A stretch of 64,000 nt of DNA from Methyloligella solikamskensis (GTDB lineage: Bacteria; Pseudomonadota; Alphaproteobacteria; Rhizobiales; Methyloligellaceae). The position numbers and the translations under genes are program-made. Of this stretch, positions 23,755 to 32,634 are shown in pieces; position 1 is the first letter of the stretch, and every line of letters starts with the position of its first letter. The stretch is from contig NZ_JBHTJO010000001.1 in NCBI RefSeq assembly GCF_042676065.1, positions 868,001-932,000 of the forward strand, given 5' to 3'. The notes under the pieces were generated by a model that was given only the letters and a program-made list of their open reading frames with translations, did no database searches and was not told the DNA's origin.

Positions 23755-24398
23755 TCGGCTTCGCTCGCCAGCGCGTTCACGGCCGCCGCCGCGATGGCGC
23801 TGCCGCCCTTGCGGCCCTTCACGATGAGATAGGGGACCTGGCCGTAGGCGGCCAACGCCTCCTTGGATTCCGCCGCGCCGACGAAGCCAACGGGCACGCC
23901 GATGATCGCGGCCGGTTTCGGAGCGCCGTCTTCTTCGAGCATCTCAAGCAGGCGGAAGAGTGCGGTCGGGGCATTGCCGATGGCGACGACGGCGCCTTCC
24001 TGCTTCGGGCGCCAGAGCTCCAGGGCGGCGGCGGAGCGGGTGGTGTCCATCTCGTGCGCGAGCGTGGGCACGCTCGGGTCGGACAAAGTGCAGATCACCT
24101 CATTGCCGGCAGGGAGCCGTTTGCGCGTGACTCCGTGGGCGACCATCTGGGCATCGCACAGGATCGGCGCGCCCTTCAGGAGTGCGCTCCGGGCGGCGTC
24201 GGCGAAATTCGCCGACATGACGATTTCCGGCGCGATCTCCACCATGCCGGTGGCATGGACGATGCGCACGGCGACTTTCTCGGCATGACCGGAAAAGCGC
24301 GAGAGATCCGCTTCATTCCGGATGATGGCGAATGAGTTCCGATAGATCTCGGCGCCGTCGCGGATATAGGCGTGTTGGGTGTGTTTGGCTGGAGTCAT
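23751..24398 (-). CDS. cobH: Precorrin-8X methylmutase
   Basis: A 215-residue mutase. The region RDGAEIYRNSFAIIRNEAD, VRIVHATGM containing the catalytic histidine, VGFVGAAESKEAL and a GRKGGSAIAAAAVNAL ending fit CobH/CbiC. It moves the C11 methyl to C12, giving hydrogenobyrinic acid. It lies 12 bases after cobG and is coupled to cobI. Confidence 0.95.
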   Translation of the reverse strand: MTPAKHTQHAYIRDGAEIYRNSFAIIRNEADLSRFSGHAEKVAVRIVHATGMVEIAPEIVMSANFADAARSALLKGAPILCDAQMVAHGVTRKRLPAGNEVICTLSDPSVPTLAHEMDTTRSAAALELWRPKQEGAVVAIGNAPTALFRLLEMLEEDGAPKPAAIIGVPVGFVGAAESKEALAAYGQVPYLIVKGRKGGSAIAAAAVNALASEAE

Positions 24399-24410
24399 GG
24401 GACGGCGGTC

Positions 24411-25703
24411 CTAGAGGGTCTCGACGAGGTGCCGCAGCCGCGAAAGCTGTGTCCGCGGCACCACGGCGCGCGGGCTTTCCTGGGCTGTGGCGTCACGGTT
24501 CAGCCCGTAGCCATCGCCCGATCCCACCAGCACGAGATCGGCGGCGCGCGACCGCGCACAGCCCTTGGCACAGCCGGAGATATGGCAGGAGAAGACGCCG
24601 AGCCGCTTGAGATGGGGCGCCAGATCGCGGGCCGCCTGACGGGTGTCGAGATGGGTCCGTCCGCAGCCGGGTGCTCCAGGGCAGGCATCGATGGCGAGGA
24701 GGGGATCGGCGGCATCGAGAATGAAGCCGGCCTCGGCCGCCATGGCCGCCAGGGCGTCGCCCGCGCCATGATCGATAAGCGGGGCGTATAGGGTGCGCCA
24801 AGGCGACAGTCTCACCTGCGGTATGCCGAGCCTGGTTTCCTCGGTGGCAAGCCGGTGAAGTTGCCCGGCCTCGATGCGCCCGAATGGTACCGCCATGGCC
24901 AAGGCAAACGCGGCGCCGTTCCGCTCCAGGATGCCCAGGGAGCGATCCGGTGAGGTCGTCAGCGGCGGACAGGCGAGGGTGGGCAGAACGCTCGCCACTC
25001 TTGTCCGGAGGATAAGGTAGTCGGCCTCGGCGAGATCCCGCAGCCGTCGCGCCTCTCCGGACTGGGGAGCGGTGCGGCGCATCTCGAGAAAGAGATGCGC
25101 TGCCGCCGATGCCATGGTTGCAGCTTGGTCCACGGTCGTGGAAGCGACCCAATCGACGCCTTCGAGCCGGTCCAAGCCGAGCGCCATGGTCGTTTCGCCT
25201 TTTTTGGTGACCACCTGGAGCCGGATATCGGCCCGCTCGTTTGCGATGGAGAAGGCGCCGCCGCCATCGACGCTGAAGCCAAACTTGCCGGGCAGGGACC
25301 AGAGCCGTTCGTCACTGGTGAGCCGATTCTCCAGGGCTCGGGCGACGGGACGCGGGTCGGCAATCTCATCCGGCGCAAGACCCGCCAAGGGGCTCACCAT
25401 GACATTGCGGACGGATTCTGCCTCGGCGCTCTCATCCAGCAGACCCGTTGCGGAAAGCGCCTCCCAAAGAGCGGGCAGGTCTGCATCGCGCAAACCGCGG
25501 AGTTGCAGATTGGCGCGCCGGGTGAGGTCGATCTGGCCATTGCCGTAGCGAGCGGCGAGATCAGCGATCACACGGAGCGCGGGCGTTGTGAAGGCGCCGC
25601 CGCGCGGACGGAGCCGCACGATCAGCCCGTCGCCGCTTTCCATGGGGCGGAGCGCGCCGGGACACCAGCCGCGAGGAGCGGGACTGGAAGGCGTTCCGCT
25701 CAT
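24411..25703 (-). CDS. cobG: Precorrin-3B synthase
   Basis: A 430-residue ferredoxin-sulfite/nitrite reductase-like protein. Two NIR/SIR half-domains are visible. The iron-sulfur/haem-type cysteines lie in ACPGAPGCGRTHLD and CHISGCAKGCA. CobG is the oxygen-dependent hydroxylase that forms precorrin-3B, marking the aerobic route. ATG 25703 overlaps the cobN stop; upstream in-frame sequence lies inside cobN. Confidence 0.93.
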   Translation of the reverse strand: MSGTPSSPAPRGWCPGALRPMESGDGLIVRLRPRGGAFTTPALRVIADLAARYGNGQIDLTRRANLQLRGLRDADLPALWEALSATGLLDESAEAESVRNVMVSPLAGLAPDEIADPRPVARALENRLTSDERLWSLPGKFGFSVDGGGAFSIANERADIRLQVVTKKGETTMALGLDRLEGVDWVASTTVDQAATMASAAAHLFLEMRRTAPQSGEARRLRDLAEADYLILRTRVASVLPTLACPPLTTSPDRSLGILERNGAAFALAMAVPFGRIEAGQLHRLATEETRLGIPQVRLSPWRTLYAPLIDHGAGDALAAMAAEAGFILDAADPLLAIDACPGAPGCGRTHLDTRQAARDLAPHLKRLGVFSCHISGCAKGCARSRAADLVLVGSGDGYGLNRDATAQESPRAVVPRTQLSRLRHLVETL

Positions 25704-28700
25704 GACTTGTCTGCCTCGGACATGCGGCTTGGAGCGGTGCTCCGCGCGTCGTCCAGTTCCCCGTGCACGGCGTTCCGTTTTGGCGTCCAAAGTCCGCGCT
25801 GCAGGAGATCGGCCAGCCGGTCGAGCATGGCGGCAAGCGCTTCGGGGTTTGCGTCTGCGATCGCCGAGCGTGTTTGCGTATCGGCGATCAGAGCCTCGTG
25901 CACCTCGTCGAAGAGATGTGCGGGCACGGTTTCGGTCCCGGCGGCGAAGGCGTAGAGCGCGTCGACCCCCTGGGCCATCTCCGCCACGCCGCGATGGCCG
26001 TGGTTCAACATGCCGGCGATCCAGCGCGGATTGGTGAGACGGCCGCGCACGATGCGGGCGATCTCCTCGGCGACCGTCCGGGTGACCGGCGTTTCAGGCT
26101 TGCTGGTGTCCAGGTGATAGAGAGCGGGGGATTTCTCGCCGAGACTGGCTGCAGCGGCCGCAAACCCGCCAACGAAATCGGCGATCCCGTCGCCGTCGAG
26201 CAGGTCTCGTTCCCGGTCGTCCTGAGGATGGACGAGCGCGTCGGCTCCGGCGATCCGGGCAGCGAAATCGTCTCGCGCCGCCGTGCCGGTCTCGCCCGAC
26301 CCGTAGGCGTAGCTGCCGGCCGCAAGATAGGCTTCCGCGAGATCGGCGCGGGTGCCCCAGTCGGTTTCAAGAACGGTGTCGGCCATACCGGCGCCGTAGC
26401 TGCCCGGCGCCCCGCCGAAGATGCGCGACAGGCTCTTGCCGCTACGTCGCGCGGCGGCTAGCGGGTTCCACGCGTCGTCCTCGTCGCGCTCGGCGATCTT
26501 ACGCACCGCCATGTCGAACAGCGCGATCTGGGCAGGGAAGATGTCCCGGAAGAGGCCCGAGATGCGCAAGGTCACGTCGATGCGCGGCCGGTCGAGCTTG
26601 GCCAAAGGCAGCACCTCGATCCCCGTCACCCGGTTGGAGCGGGCATCCCATTGGGGGCGAACGCCGAGATAGGCCAGCGCCTGGGCGAGGTCGTCGCCGC
26701 CGGTGCGTAAGGAGGCGGAGGCCCACAGATCGAGCATCAGCGCGTGAGGGTATTCGCCCTGGTCCTGGAGGTGCCGGCGGATCACGTCGTCGGCGGCGCG
26801 CGCGCCTATGGTGGTGGCGATCCGGGTCGGGATGGCGCGCGGATCGATGGTGGTGAGATTGCGTCCCGTTGGCAGAATATCGAGGCGTCCGCGGCTGGGT
26901 GCACCGGCGGGACCGGGAGGAACGCGGCGCCCGGCAAGCGCGGCAAGCAGACCGTCCCGCTCGGATGCGGCGCTGTCGGCGATCAGCGTCTCGAGCCAGT
27001 CCGTCGTGACGCTGCCTGAAGAGGAGCCGAGGCTCGCCAGGGTCGCGTTCGCCAGCCGGCTTGAGGCTTCTGGTTCCGGCGCTTGGCCGAAGACATGGAG
27101 GCTGTCGCGGATGGCGAGATCCTTGATGTCGCAAAGCTGAGCATCGAGCTTGGCGATGGCCTCGCGGGGGGCGTCGTCGCGGGAGACGCCGCAATCCTCG
27201 GCGAGACCGTTGCGCCAGGCGACCTCCAGGATCTCGGCTTCCAGAAGCGGCATGCGGCGGCGGTCGACGCCGTCGGCTTCCATGTATTCCTCGATCAGCC
27301 CTTCGAGCTCCGCCATGGGGCCGTGCAGCCCCGCCTCGCTCAAGGGCGGGGTTAGATGGCCAATGGTCACGGCAGAGATGCGCCGCTTGGCCTGCACCGT
27401 CTCGCCGGGATTGTTGACGATGAAGGGGTAGATGACGGGCAACGGACCCTGCACCGCTTCGGGTAGACAGTCCTTCGACAGCGCGATGGCCTTGCCCGGC
27501 AGCCATTCCAGGGTGCCGTGGGTGCCGAGATGAATCAGCGCGTCGATATGCTCGGTCTCGCGCAGGGCGAGATAAAGCGCGGCATAGCCATGGCGCGGCG
27601 GACAGTCAGGATCGTGATAGCCCTCCTTGCGGTCCGTTCGCGAGCCGCGGTCGGGCTGAAGTACGATGGTGAGCTTCCCGGCGCGCAGGCAAGGGAAGCG
27701 GAATTCGCCATCGACGAAGCGCGGGTCGTCTTCCGGCGCCCCCCAAGCGTCGGCGATCGTCTCTGCCGCTCCCGGATTGTCCTCAAGCCAGCGGCGGTAG
27801 GTGGCGAGGGAGACCTCCAACGTCTCTTGCGGGTGCGTCTCGGTCAGGCGCGGGACGATTTCCTCGGAGGGCCAACCGGCGGCACCGATATCGTATCCAG
27901 CCGCACCGAGGAGTTCCGCGATGGCTGTCACGCTCGCCGCGGTGTCGAGGCCGCAGGCATAGCCGGTGCGGCCGCCGCGGGCCGGATAATCGGAGATCAT
28001 CAAGGCAAGACGGCGCTCTGCAGGCGGCAGGCTTCGCAGCCGGGCCCAGCGGGTTGCGAGTGCCGCCACGTAGTCGATCCGGTCGAGGGCGGGCGCGTGC
28101 ATTGTGGCGGAATATTGCAGGGCCGGATCGGCTTCCCTTTCCTCCTTGAAGGAAATCGTGCGGGTGAAGAGGCGCCCGTCGAGCTCCGGCAGCACGACAT
28201 TCATGGCGAGATCGCTGGGAGAGAGGCCGCGGCCGGCCTCCGCCCAGGCCTCTTCCGTAGAGCCCGCCATGGCCACCTGGAGAACGGCAGTGTCGGCGTT
28301 ATCGAGCACCGTGGTGTCGTCCTCGCGCCGGGCGGAGAAAGCCGTGGCGTTCAGGATCACCGACGGCGTCGTCCGTGCGATGAGAGCTTCGACCGTTTCG
28401 GCGGCTTGCGGGTCCTTCAGGCTGGTGACGGCAAGCGCAAGCGCATTCAGCCCCTGGCGCTCCAAAGCATCCATGAGCTTGGCGATGGGCGCCGAGTCGG
28501 CCGCCAGCAGATTGGCGCGGTAGAACAGGATAAGACCGGTCGGCTTCTTCGGATCGCCGCTTTGAAGCGAAGCGGGATCGGCCATGGCACCGGTCCGGTC
28601 CATGGCGATGGCCGGACCCAACGCGACCGGCTCTGCGGTTTCCATCTCCCGGCCAAGAAGACTCGCCGCCAGCCGCAGGGCATTGCCGAGATTTTCCGGG

Positions 28701-29137
28701 CCGCCTTCGCGGAAGTAGCGGTCGAAGCGGGCCACCGCATCGTCCGGCGCGGTGCAGAGCGCCGCCAGCCGCGGATCGGGCCGGTCGTCGCCGGGCAGGG
28801 CTACGAACTGGATATCCTTTTCGCGGGCGACTTGCGCGATCCGCTCGAATCCATAGCGCCAGTAATCGAGACCGCCGATACCGCGGATGATCACCAGGCG
28901 CGCGCCTTCGATGACGCTCTCGATATAGACATCCACCGACATGGGATGGCGGAGACGCTTAAGGTTCGCCAAGCGCAGAGTTGGCAGCTCGTCGCGCGTC
29001 GCGGACCACGCCGAGGCGAGGGCCGAGAGATCGCTGTCGGAGAAGGAAAGCACGACGATCTCCGCCGGCGTTTGCTCCAGATCGACGGCTGTCTCGACCT
29101 CGTCGAGTGTGGCGGTCTCGGTGGCGAGAAGATGCAT
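25700..29137 (-). CDS. cobN: Aerobic cobaltochelatase large subunit
   Basis: A 1145-residue magnesium-chelatase-H-like subunit. Seen are GIGGLDYWRYGFERIA near residue 95, PARGGRTGYACGLDTA, LIHLGTHGTLEWLPGKA around residue 540, a RGRLDILPTGRNL segment and GSYGAGMADTV towards the C-terminus. It binds hydrogenobyrinic acid a,c-diamide and cobalt; the ATPase partners CobS and CobT are not in this window and must be elsewhere. It is somewhat shorter than the Pseudomonas denitrificans protein but has the expected blocks. It lies 10 bases after cobW. Confidence 0.95.
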   Translation of the reverse strand: MHLLATETATLDEVETAVDLEQTPAEIVVLSFSDSDLSALASAWSATRDELPTLRLANLKRLRHPMSVDVYIESVIEGARLVIIRGIGGLDYWRYGFERIAQVAREKDIQFVALPGDDRPDPRLAALCTAPDDAVARFDRYFREGGPENLGNALRLAASLLGREMETAEPVALGPAIAMDRTGAMADPASLQSGDPKKPTGLILFYRANLLAADSAPIAKLMDALERQGLNALALAVTSLKDPQAAETVEALIARTTPSVILNATAFSARREDDTTVLDNADTAVLQVAMAGSTEEAWAEAGRGLSPSDLAMNVVLPELDGRLFTRTISFKEEREADPALQYSATMHAPALDRIDYVAALATRWARLRSLPPAERRLALMISDYPARGGRTGYACGLDTAASVTAIAELLGAAGYDIGAAGWPSEEIVPRLTETHPQETLEVSLATYRRWLEDNPGAAETIADAWGAPEDDPRFVDGEFRFPCLRAGKLTIVLQPDRGSRTDRKEGYHDPDCPPRHGYAALYLALRETEHIDALIHLGTHGTLEWLPGKAIALSKDCLPEAVQGPLPVIYPFIVNNPGETVQAKRRISAVTIGHLTPPLSEAGLHGPMAELEGLIEEYMEADGVDRRRMPLLEAEILEVAWRNGLAEDCGVSRDDAPREAIAKLDAQLCDIKDLAIRDSLHVFGQAPEPEASSRLANATLASLGSSSGSVTTDWLETLIADSAASERDGLLAALAGRRVPPGPAGAPSRGRLDILPTGRNLTTIDPRAIPTRIATTIGARAADDVIRRHLQDQGEYPHALMLDLWASASLRTGGDDLAQALAYLGVRPQWDARSNRVTGIEVLPLAKLDRPRIDVTLRISGLFRDIFPAQIALFDMAVRKIAERDEDDAWNPLAAARRSGKSLSRIFGGAPGSYGAGMADTVLETDWGTRADLAEAYLAAGSYAYGSGETGTAARDDFAARIAGADALVHPQDDRERDLLDGDGIADFVGGFAAAAASLGEKSPALYHLDTSKPETPVTRTVAEEIARIVRGRLTNPRWIAGMLNHGHRGVAEMAQGVDALYAFAAGTETVPAHLFDEVHEALIADTQTRSAIADANPEALAAMLDRLADLLQRGLWTPKRNAVHGELDDARSTAPSRMSEADKS

Positions 29138-29147
29138 GCGGTGACGT

Positions 29148-30185
29148 CTACTCCCCGGCGATGGATCGTGTGATGGCGGCCTGGTCCAGCCCCTTCTGGC
29201 CGATCACGACGAGGCGGCCCTGGCGCGTCTCGTCCGGCCGCCAGGGACGGTCGAATTGCTGCTGGATGCGCGAGCCCACCCCCTGAACCAGGAGCCGCAT
29301 GGGCTTGCCTTCGATGTCGAGGAAGCCTTTGACGCGCAGGATGTCATGGTCGCCGGTCGCGGCCTCGATGCGGGCGATCATCTCATCGGCCGTGGAGACC
29401 TGCGGCAGATCGAGCACGAAGGTTTCGAAATCGTCGTGGTCGTGCTCGCCCTCCGCGTCGTGATGGGAGGGGCGCGATGCGAGATCGGCTTCGGCTGCGG
29501 CGCCCAAGCCGAGCAGCACGCTGCCATCGATCCTGGCGCCTTCGGTCTCGACGATCTTCACTTCGCGGGGCACGGTCCGCCCGATCTCGTCAGCGACCGT
29601 CTTGCGCGCGGCTTCGTCCATCAGGTCGGTCTTGTTGAGGACGATGAGATCGGCGCAGAGGAGCTGGTCCTCGTAGACCTCCTCCAGCGGGTTCTCATGA
29701 TCGATGGAGCTGTCCTCGCTGCGCTGTGCGGCGAGCGCTTCAGTGTCGTCGGCGAAGCGGCCGGCGGCCACGGCAGGCCCGTCCACCACGGCGATGACGC
29801 CATCGACGGTCACCCGCGAGGCGATAGCCGGCCAGTTGAAGGCCTGGACCAGCGGCTTGGGCAGTGCCAGGCCCGAGGTCTCGATGACGATATGCTCCGG
29901 CGGTTTCTCCATGGCGAGCAGACCTTCGAGCGCCGGTACGAAGTCGTCCGCCACTGTGCAGCAGATGCAGCCATTGGAGAGCTCTACGATGCTGTCTTCG
30001 GAGCAGCCTTCGATGCCGCAGCCTTCCAGGATATCCCGGTCGATACCGACATCGCCGAACTCATTGATCAGGATGGCGACGCGGCGGTTGCCCGCGGTCT
30101 CCAGCACATGACGGAGCAAGGTGGTCTTTCCGGCGCCGAGAAAGCCGGTGACGATGCTGCAGGGAATCTTGGCGAGGTCCGACAT
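29148..30185 (-). CDS. cobW: CobW GTPase, cobalt-delivery metallochaperone
   Basis: A 345-residue G3E GTPase: Walker A GFLGAGKTTLL, metal-binding NGCICC, NKTD guanine specificity and a His/Asp-rich stretch HHDAEGEHDHDD between the domains. CobW proteins load or deliver cobalt to CobN. It sits between cbtA and cobN in the riboswitch-led operon. Confidence 0.94.
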   Translation of the reverse strand: MSDLAKIPCSIVTGFLGAGKTTLLRHVLETAGNRRVAILINEFGDVGIDRDILEGCGIEGCSEDSIVELSNGCICCTVADDFVPALEGLLAMEKPPEHIVIETSGLALPKPLVQAFNWPAIASRVTVDGVIAVVDGPAVAAGRFADDTEALAAQRSEDSSIDHENPLEEVYEDQLLCADLIVLNKTDLMDEAARKTVADEIGRTVPREVKIVETEGARIDGSVLLGLGAAAEADLASRPSHHDAEGEHDHDDFETFVLDLPQVSTADEMIARIEAATGDHDILRVKGFLDIEGKPMRLLVQGVGSRIQQQFDRPWRPDETRQGRLVVIGQKGLDQAAITRSIAGE

Positions 30186-30231
30186 GAAAACTCCAAATCC
30201 GATCGTGTTGCGATCCGCCGCGTGGTGGATA

Positions 30232-30990
30232 TCAGGCCGAAGCCGGGGCCAGCCTGCGCCACCAGAAACCGACGAAAAATCCGCTCAAAGCCCAGAGCGA
30301 TGCATGGACGGCGAGAGATGCCCCGGTGAATTGGGCGGCGAGATGCGCGGGCACGGCGCTTTCCGCATGGCCTTCGAGATGGGGTGCGCCCCAGATATGC
30401 GGGGCCAGCAAGACCAGGACGCCGAGGGCCTTCGCCCAACCATGCTCGGAGCGGAGAATCAGCCAGAGCGCCGCGGCCGTGCAGAGTGCGGTGGCGAGCC
30501 ACCAGGCCTGACGGCTGACCAGATCGGCCGCGGGCATGCCGGGCAGTTCGGGCGAGAGCCCCAAGGAGGGGGAGAGCCCCGTGGCCACGAAGCCCGCTGC
30601 CGCCCACCCAATGGCGGTGGTCTCGGTGATCCGGTCGCCGGCAAGCAACATCCCCGCGAGCAGGACAAGGGCGAAGCCGATGGCCGTGCCGACATTGGCG
30701 ATGCTGGTGAAGACGGTGCGCTCCAGCCCGTCCTCGGGCATCCACATCCCGGCGTCTTCCGCCGAATGGATTTCGATGAGGGCCGCGCCGTTTGCTGCGG
30801 TCTTGAGCACCGCGTGCTGCAAGAGAGCAGACGCAGCCGTCAGGCTCTGGGCATGATCATGCCCATGCCCGCCTTCGAAGCTCTCAGCCTCAAGAATGAG
30901 CGGGGTAGTGGTGAAGGCCTGCAGGACAGCAATGGCAAGCCCCGCCAGGAGGCCGGCCAGCAGCCCCGCCGCAAGAACGCGCGAGATCAT
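30232..30990 (-). CDS. cbtA: Cobalt transporter subunit CbtA
   Basis: A 252-residue membrane protein with about five or six TM segments. It starts RVLAAGLLAGLLAGLAIAVLQ and has a His-rich loop GGHGHDHAQ after TM1. Later blocks HIWGAPH and HASLWALSGFFVGFW fit CbtA. CbtAB families are predicted cobalt transporters because they occur with B12 genes and riboswitches. It lies nine bases after cbtB. Confidence 0.88.
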   Translation of the reverse strand: MISRVLAAGLLAGLLAGLAIAVLQAFTTTPLILEAESFEGGHGHDHAQSLTAASALLQHAVLKTAANGAALIEIHSAEDAGMWMPEDGLERTVFTSIANVGTAIGFALVLLAGMLLAGDRITETTAIGWAAAGFVATGLSPSLGLSPELPGMPAADLVSRQAWWLATALCTAAALWLILRSEHGWAKALGVLVLLAPHIWGAPHLEGHAESAVPAHLAAQFTGASLAVHASLWALSGFFVGFWWRRLAPASA

Positions 30991-30999
30991 GCTTAGCCC

Positions 31000-31194
31000 C
31001 TAGTGGCAGGGAAAGCCGAGTGCGTGGCGCGTGTCGTGTGCAGCGTTGTGGAGGGCGCTGGGGTGTGCGAACCCGGTCGTGAAGACCAGGGAAAGCCCCA
31101 GGGCCAATGCCAGGCCGGCCGCTGCGAGAACGCCGGAGCGTTCCGAAGTCAGCGTGCCTCTATTGGCGATGGAATTATCGAGATGCGTATTCAA
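31000..31194 (-). CDS. cbtB: Cobalt transporter subunit CbtB
   Basis: A 64-residue protein with one TM segment (about residues 22-42). Its histidine-rich end HNAAHDTRHALGFPCH is the CbtB signature and probably binds cobalt. The TTG at 31194 is chosen because AGGAGG lies just upstream, and the protein length then fits the family; there is no better ATG. It is the first gene after the cobalamin riboswitch. Confidence 0.88.
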   Translation of the reverse strand: MNTHLDNSIANRGTLTSERSGVLAAAGLALALGLSLVFTTGFAHPSALHNAAHDTRHALGFPCH

Positions 31195-31237
31195 GACTGC
31201 CTCCTGGCCACCCCTCCGGGGCCGTTCGAGTGATATA

Positions 31238-31410
31238 TGGACGGCAGGTCTCCTGGCTCTCGGGTCTTCGTCTCGGCCACCTTCCCGGGTTTCCCCAGTG
31301 GTCATACGGCCGATAACTCACCGATTACAGTTGCGGGGGCAGCTGCGGAATTTGCCGAAGGGCAGCACCGCATTCCCTTTCAATCCCCTTGCGGGGAACC
31401 GTGCCAAACT
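31238..31410 (-). promoter_or_regulatory. Cobalamin riboswitch (B12 element)
   Basis: On the minus strand the conserved B12-riboswitch blocks occur in order: the 5' region with CCCCGCAAGGGG and AAAGGGAATGCGGTG, CCCCCGCAACTGTAA, CCACTGGGGAAACCCGGGAAGG, and the B12 box AGCCAGGAGACCTGCC (31243-31258). Between it and cbtB lies a CCCCGGAGGGG hairpin next to the AGGAGG ribosome site, suggesting control by sequestration of translation. A possible promoter, TTGACG-N17-TTATCA (31439 to 31411), precedes it. It should repress cbtBA and the cob genes behind them when adenosylcobalamin is plentiful. Confidence 0.95.
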
Positions 31411-31455
31411 TGATAAGGGGTCGCTTCCGTCGCCGTCAATGGAATTTGCTGCCGA

Positions 31456-31995
31456 ATGCAGAACCCTTTGCCACACCGGTTGAGCCTCGTGCTGGGTGGC
31501 GCGCGCTCCGGCAAGAGCCGCTACGCGGAGAGCTTGTTCACGGAAGCCCCGGGCCCGTGGATCTATCTGGCCACGGCGGAGGCGCGCGATGACGAGATGG
31601 CGGAGCGGGTGCGCGAGCACCGCGCGCGGCGCGGTTCTGAATGGCGAATGATCGAGGCGCCGCTCGATCTCGCGACCGCTATGAGCGAGGCCGGAGAGAC
31701 GCCGGTCCTCATCGATTGCCTCACCCTCTGGCTCACCAATGTCATGCTTGCCGAGACCGATCTCGACGTGGAGATCGCGCGGCTTCTTCAGGCGCTCGAA
31801 GAGACGCCGGGGCCGGTCGTGGCAGTCTCGAACGAGGTGGGGTTGGGCATCGTGCCGGACACGCCGCTTGGCCGGCGGTTCCGGGATGCACAAGGGAGAC
31901 TCAACCAGCAGGTGGCGGCAATCGCCGATCGTGTTGTGCTAATGACGGCGGGGATTCCCCTGACCGTGAAGCCGCAATACGCCGGAGGCCGATGA
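31456..31995 (+). CDS. cobP: Bifunctional adenosylcobinamide kinase / adenosylcobinamide-phosphate guanylyltransferase
   Basis: A 179-residue CobU/CobP enzyme: P-loop VLGGARSGKSRYAE, ATAEARDDEM, and IDCLTLWLTNVM. The segment SNEVGLGIVPDTPLGRRFRD is also diagnostic. It phosphorylates adenosylcobinamide and transfers GMP for nucleotide-loop assembly. It is divergent from the riboswitch operon. The stop overlaps the cobO start. Confidence 0.94.
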   Translation: MQNPLPHRLSLVLGGARSGKSRYAESLFTEAPGPWIYLATAEARDDEMAERVREHRARRGSEWRMIEAPLDLATAMSEAGETPVLIDCLTLWLTNVMLAETDLDVEIARLLQALEETPGPVVAVSNEVGLGIVPDTPLGRRFRDAQGRLNQQVAAIADRVVLMTAGIPLTVKPQYAGGR

Positions 31996-32606
31996 TGAGC
32001 GATGCGTCCCAAGACACCGAGCGCCATAAGCATAAAATGGCCAATCGCAAGGCGGTTCAGGATGCCGAGGTGGCGGAAAAGACCATCGAGAAGGGCCTGC
32101 TCATCGTGAACACGGGCAAGGGCAAGGGGAAGTCCACGGCCGCCTTCGGTCTGCTTCTCCGGGGGCTTGGTCGGGGCTTGCGAATCGGTGTCGTCCAGTT
32201 CGGCAAGGGCGCCTGGGATACGGGTGAGAAGACGGCCATCGAGGCGTTCGGCGACCAGGTCGTGTGGCATACGCTGGGCGAGGGCTTTACCTGGGAGACC
32301 CAGGATCGTGAGCGGGATGTGGCCGCGGCGGAGCGTGCCTGGGGGAAGGCCCAGGAGCTCATGGCCGATCCATCGATCCGCATGCTGATTCTCGATGAGC
32401 TCAACATTTCGCTGCGCTACGGCCATCTCGATATCGAAGAGGTCGTTGCCGACCTCAAGGCGCGGCGGGGCGATCTCCACATCGTGGTTACGGGGCGCAA
32501 CGCCAAGCCGGAGTTGATCGAGGCGGCGGATCTCGTGACCGAGATGACGCCGGTGAAGCATCATTTCGATGCCGGCGTGAAGGCCCAGAAGGGCATCGAA
32601 TTCTGA
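31992..32606 (+). CDS. cobO: Cob(I)yrinic acid a,c-diamide adenosyltransferase
   Basis: A 204-residue CobA/CobO-type ATP:corrinoid adenosyltransferase. P-loop NTGKGKGKSTAAFG, VVQFGKGAWDTGEK, ILDELNISLRYG and VVTGRNAKPELIEAADLVTE are visible. It adds the 5'-deoxyadenosyl upper ligand to the cob(I) corrinoid. Tandem ATGs at 31992/31995 follow GGAGG and overlap the cobP stop. Confidence 0.95.
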   Translation: MMSDASQDTERHKHKMANRKAVQDAEVAEKTIEKGLLIVNTGKGKGKSTAAFGLLLRGLGRGLRIGVVQFGKGAWDTGEKTAIEAFGDQVVWHTLGEGFTWETQDRERDVAAAERAWGKAQELMADPSIRMLILDELNISLRYGHLDIEEVVADLKARRGDLHIVVTGRNAKPELIEAADLVTEMTPVKHHFDAGVKAQKGIEF

Positions 32607-32634
32607 TGGCTGCCATGGTTGCGGATTTGCGCTC

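Noticed and set aside
27518..29173. A 551-codon plus-strand frame across cobN
   Set aside because: Shadow of cobN; composition and lack of motifs show it is not coding.
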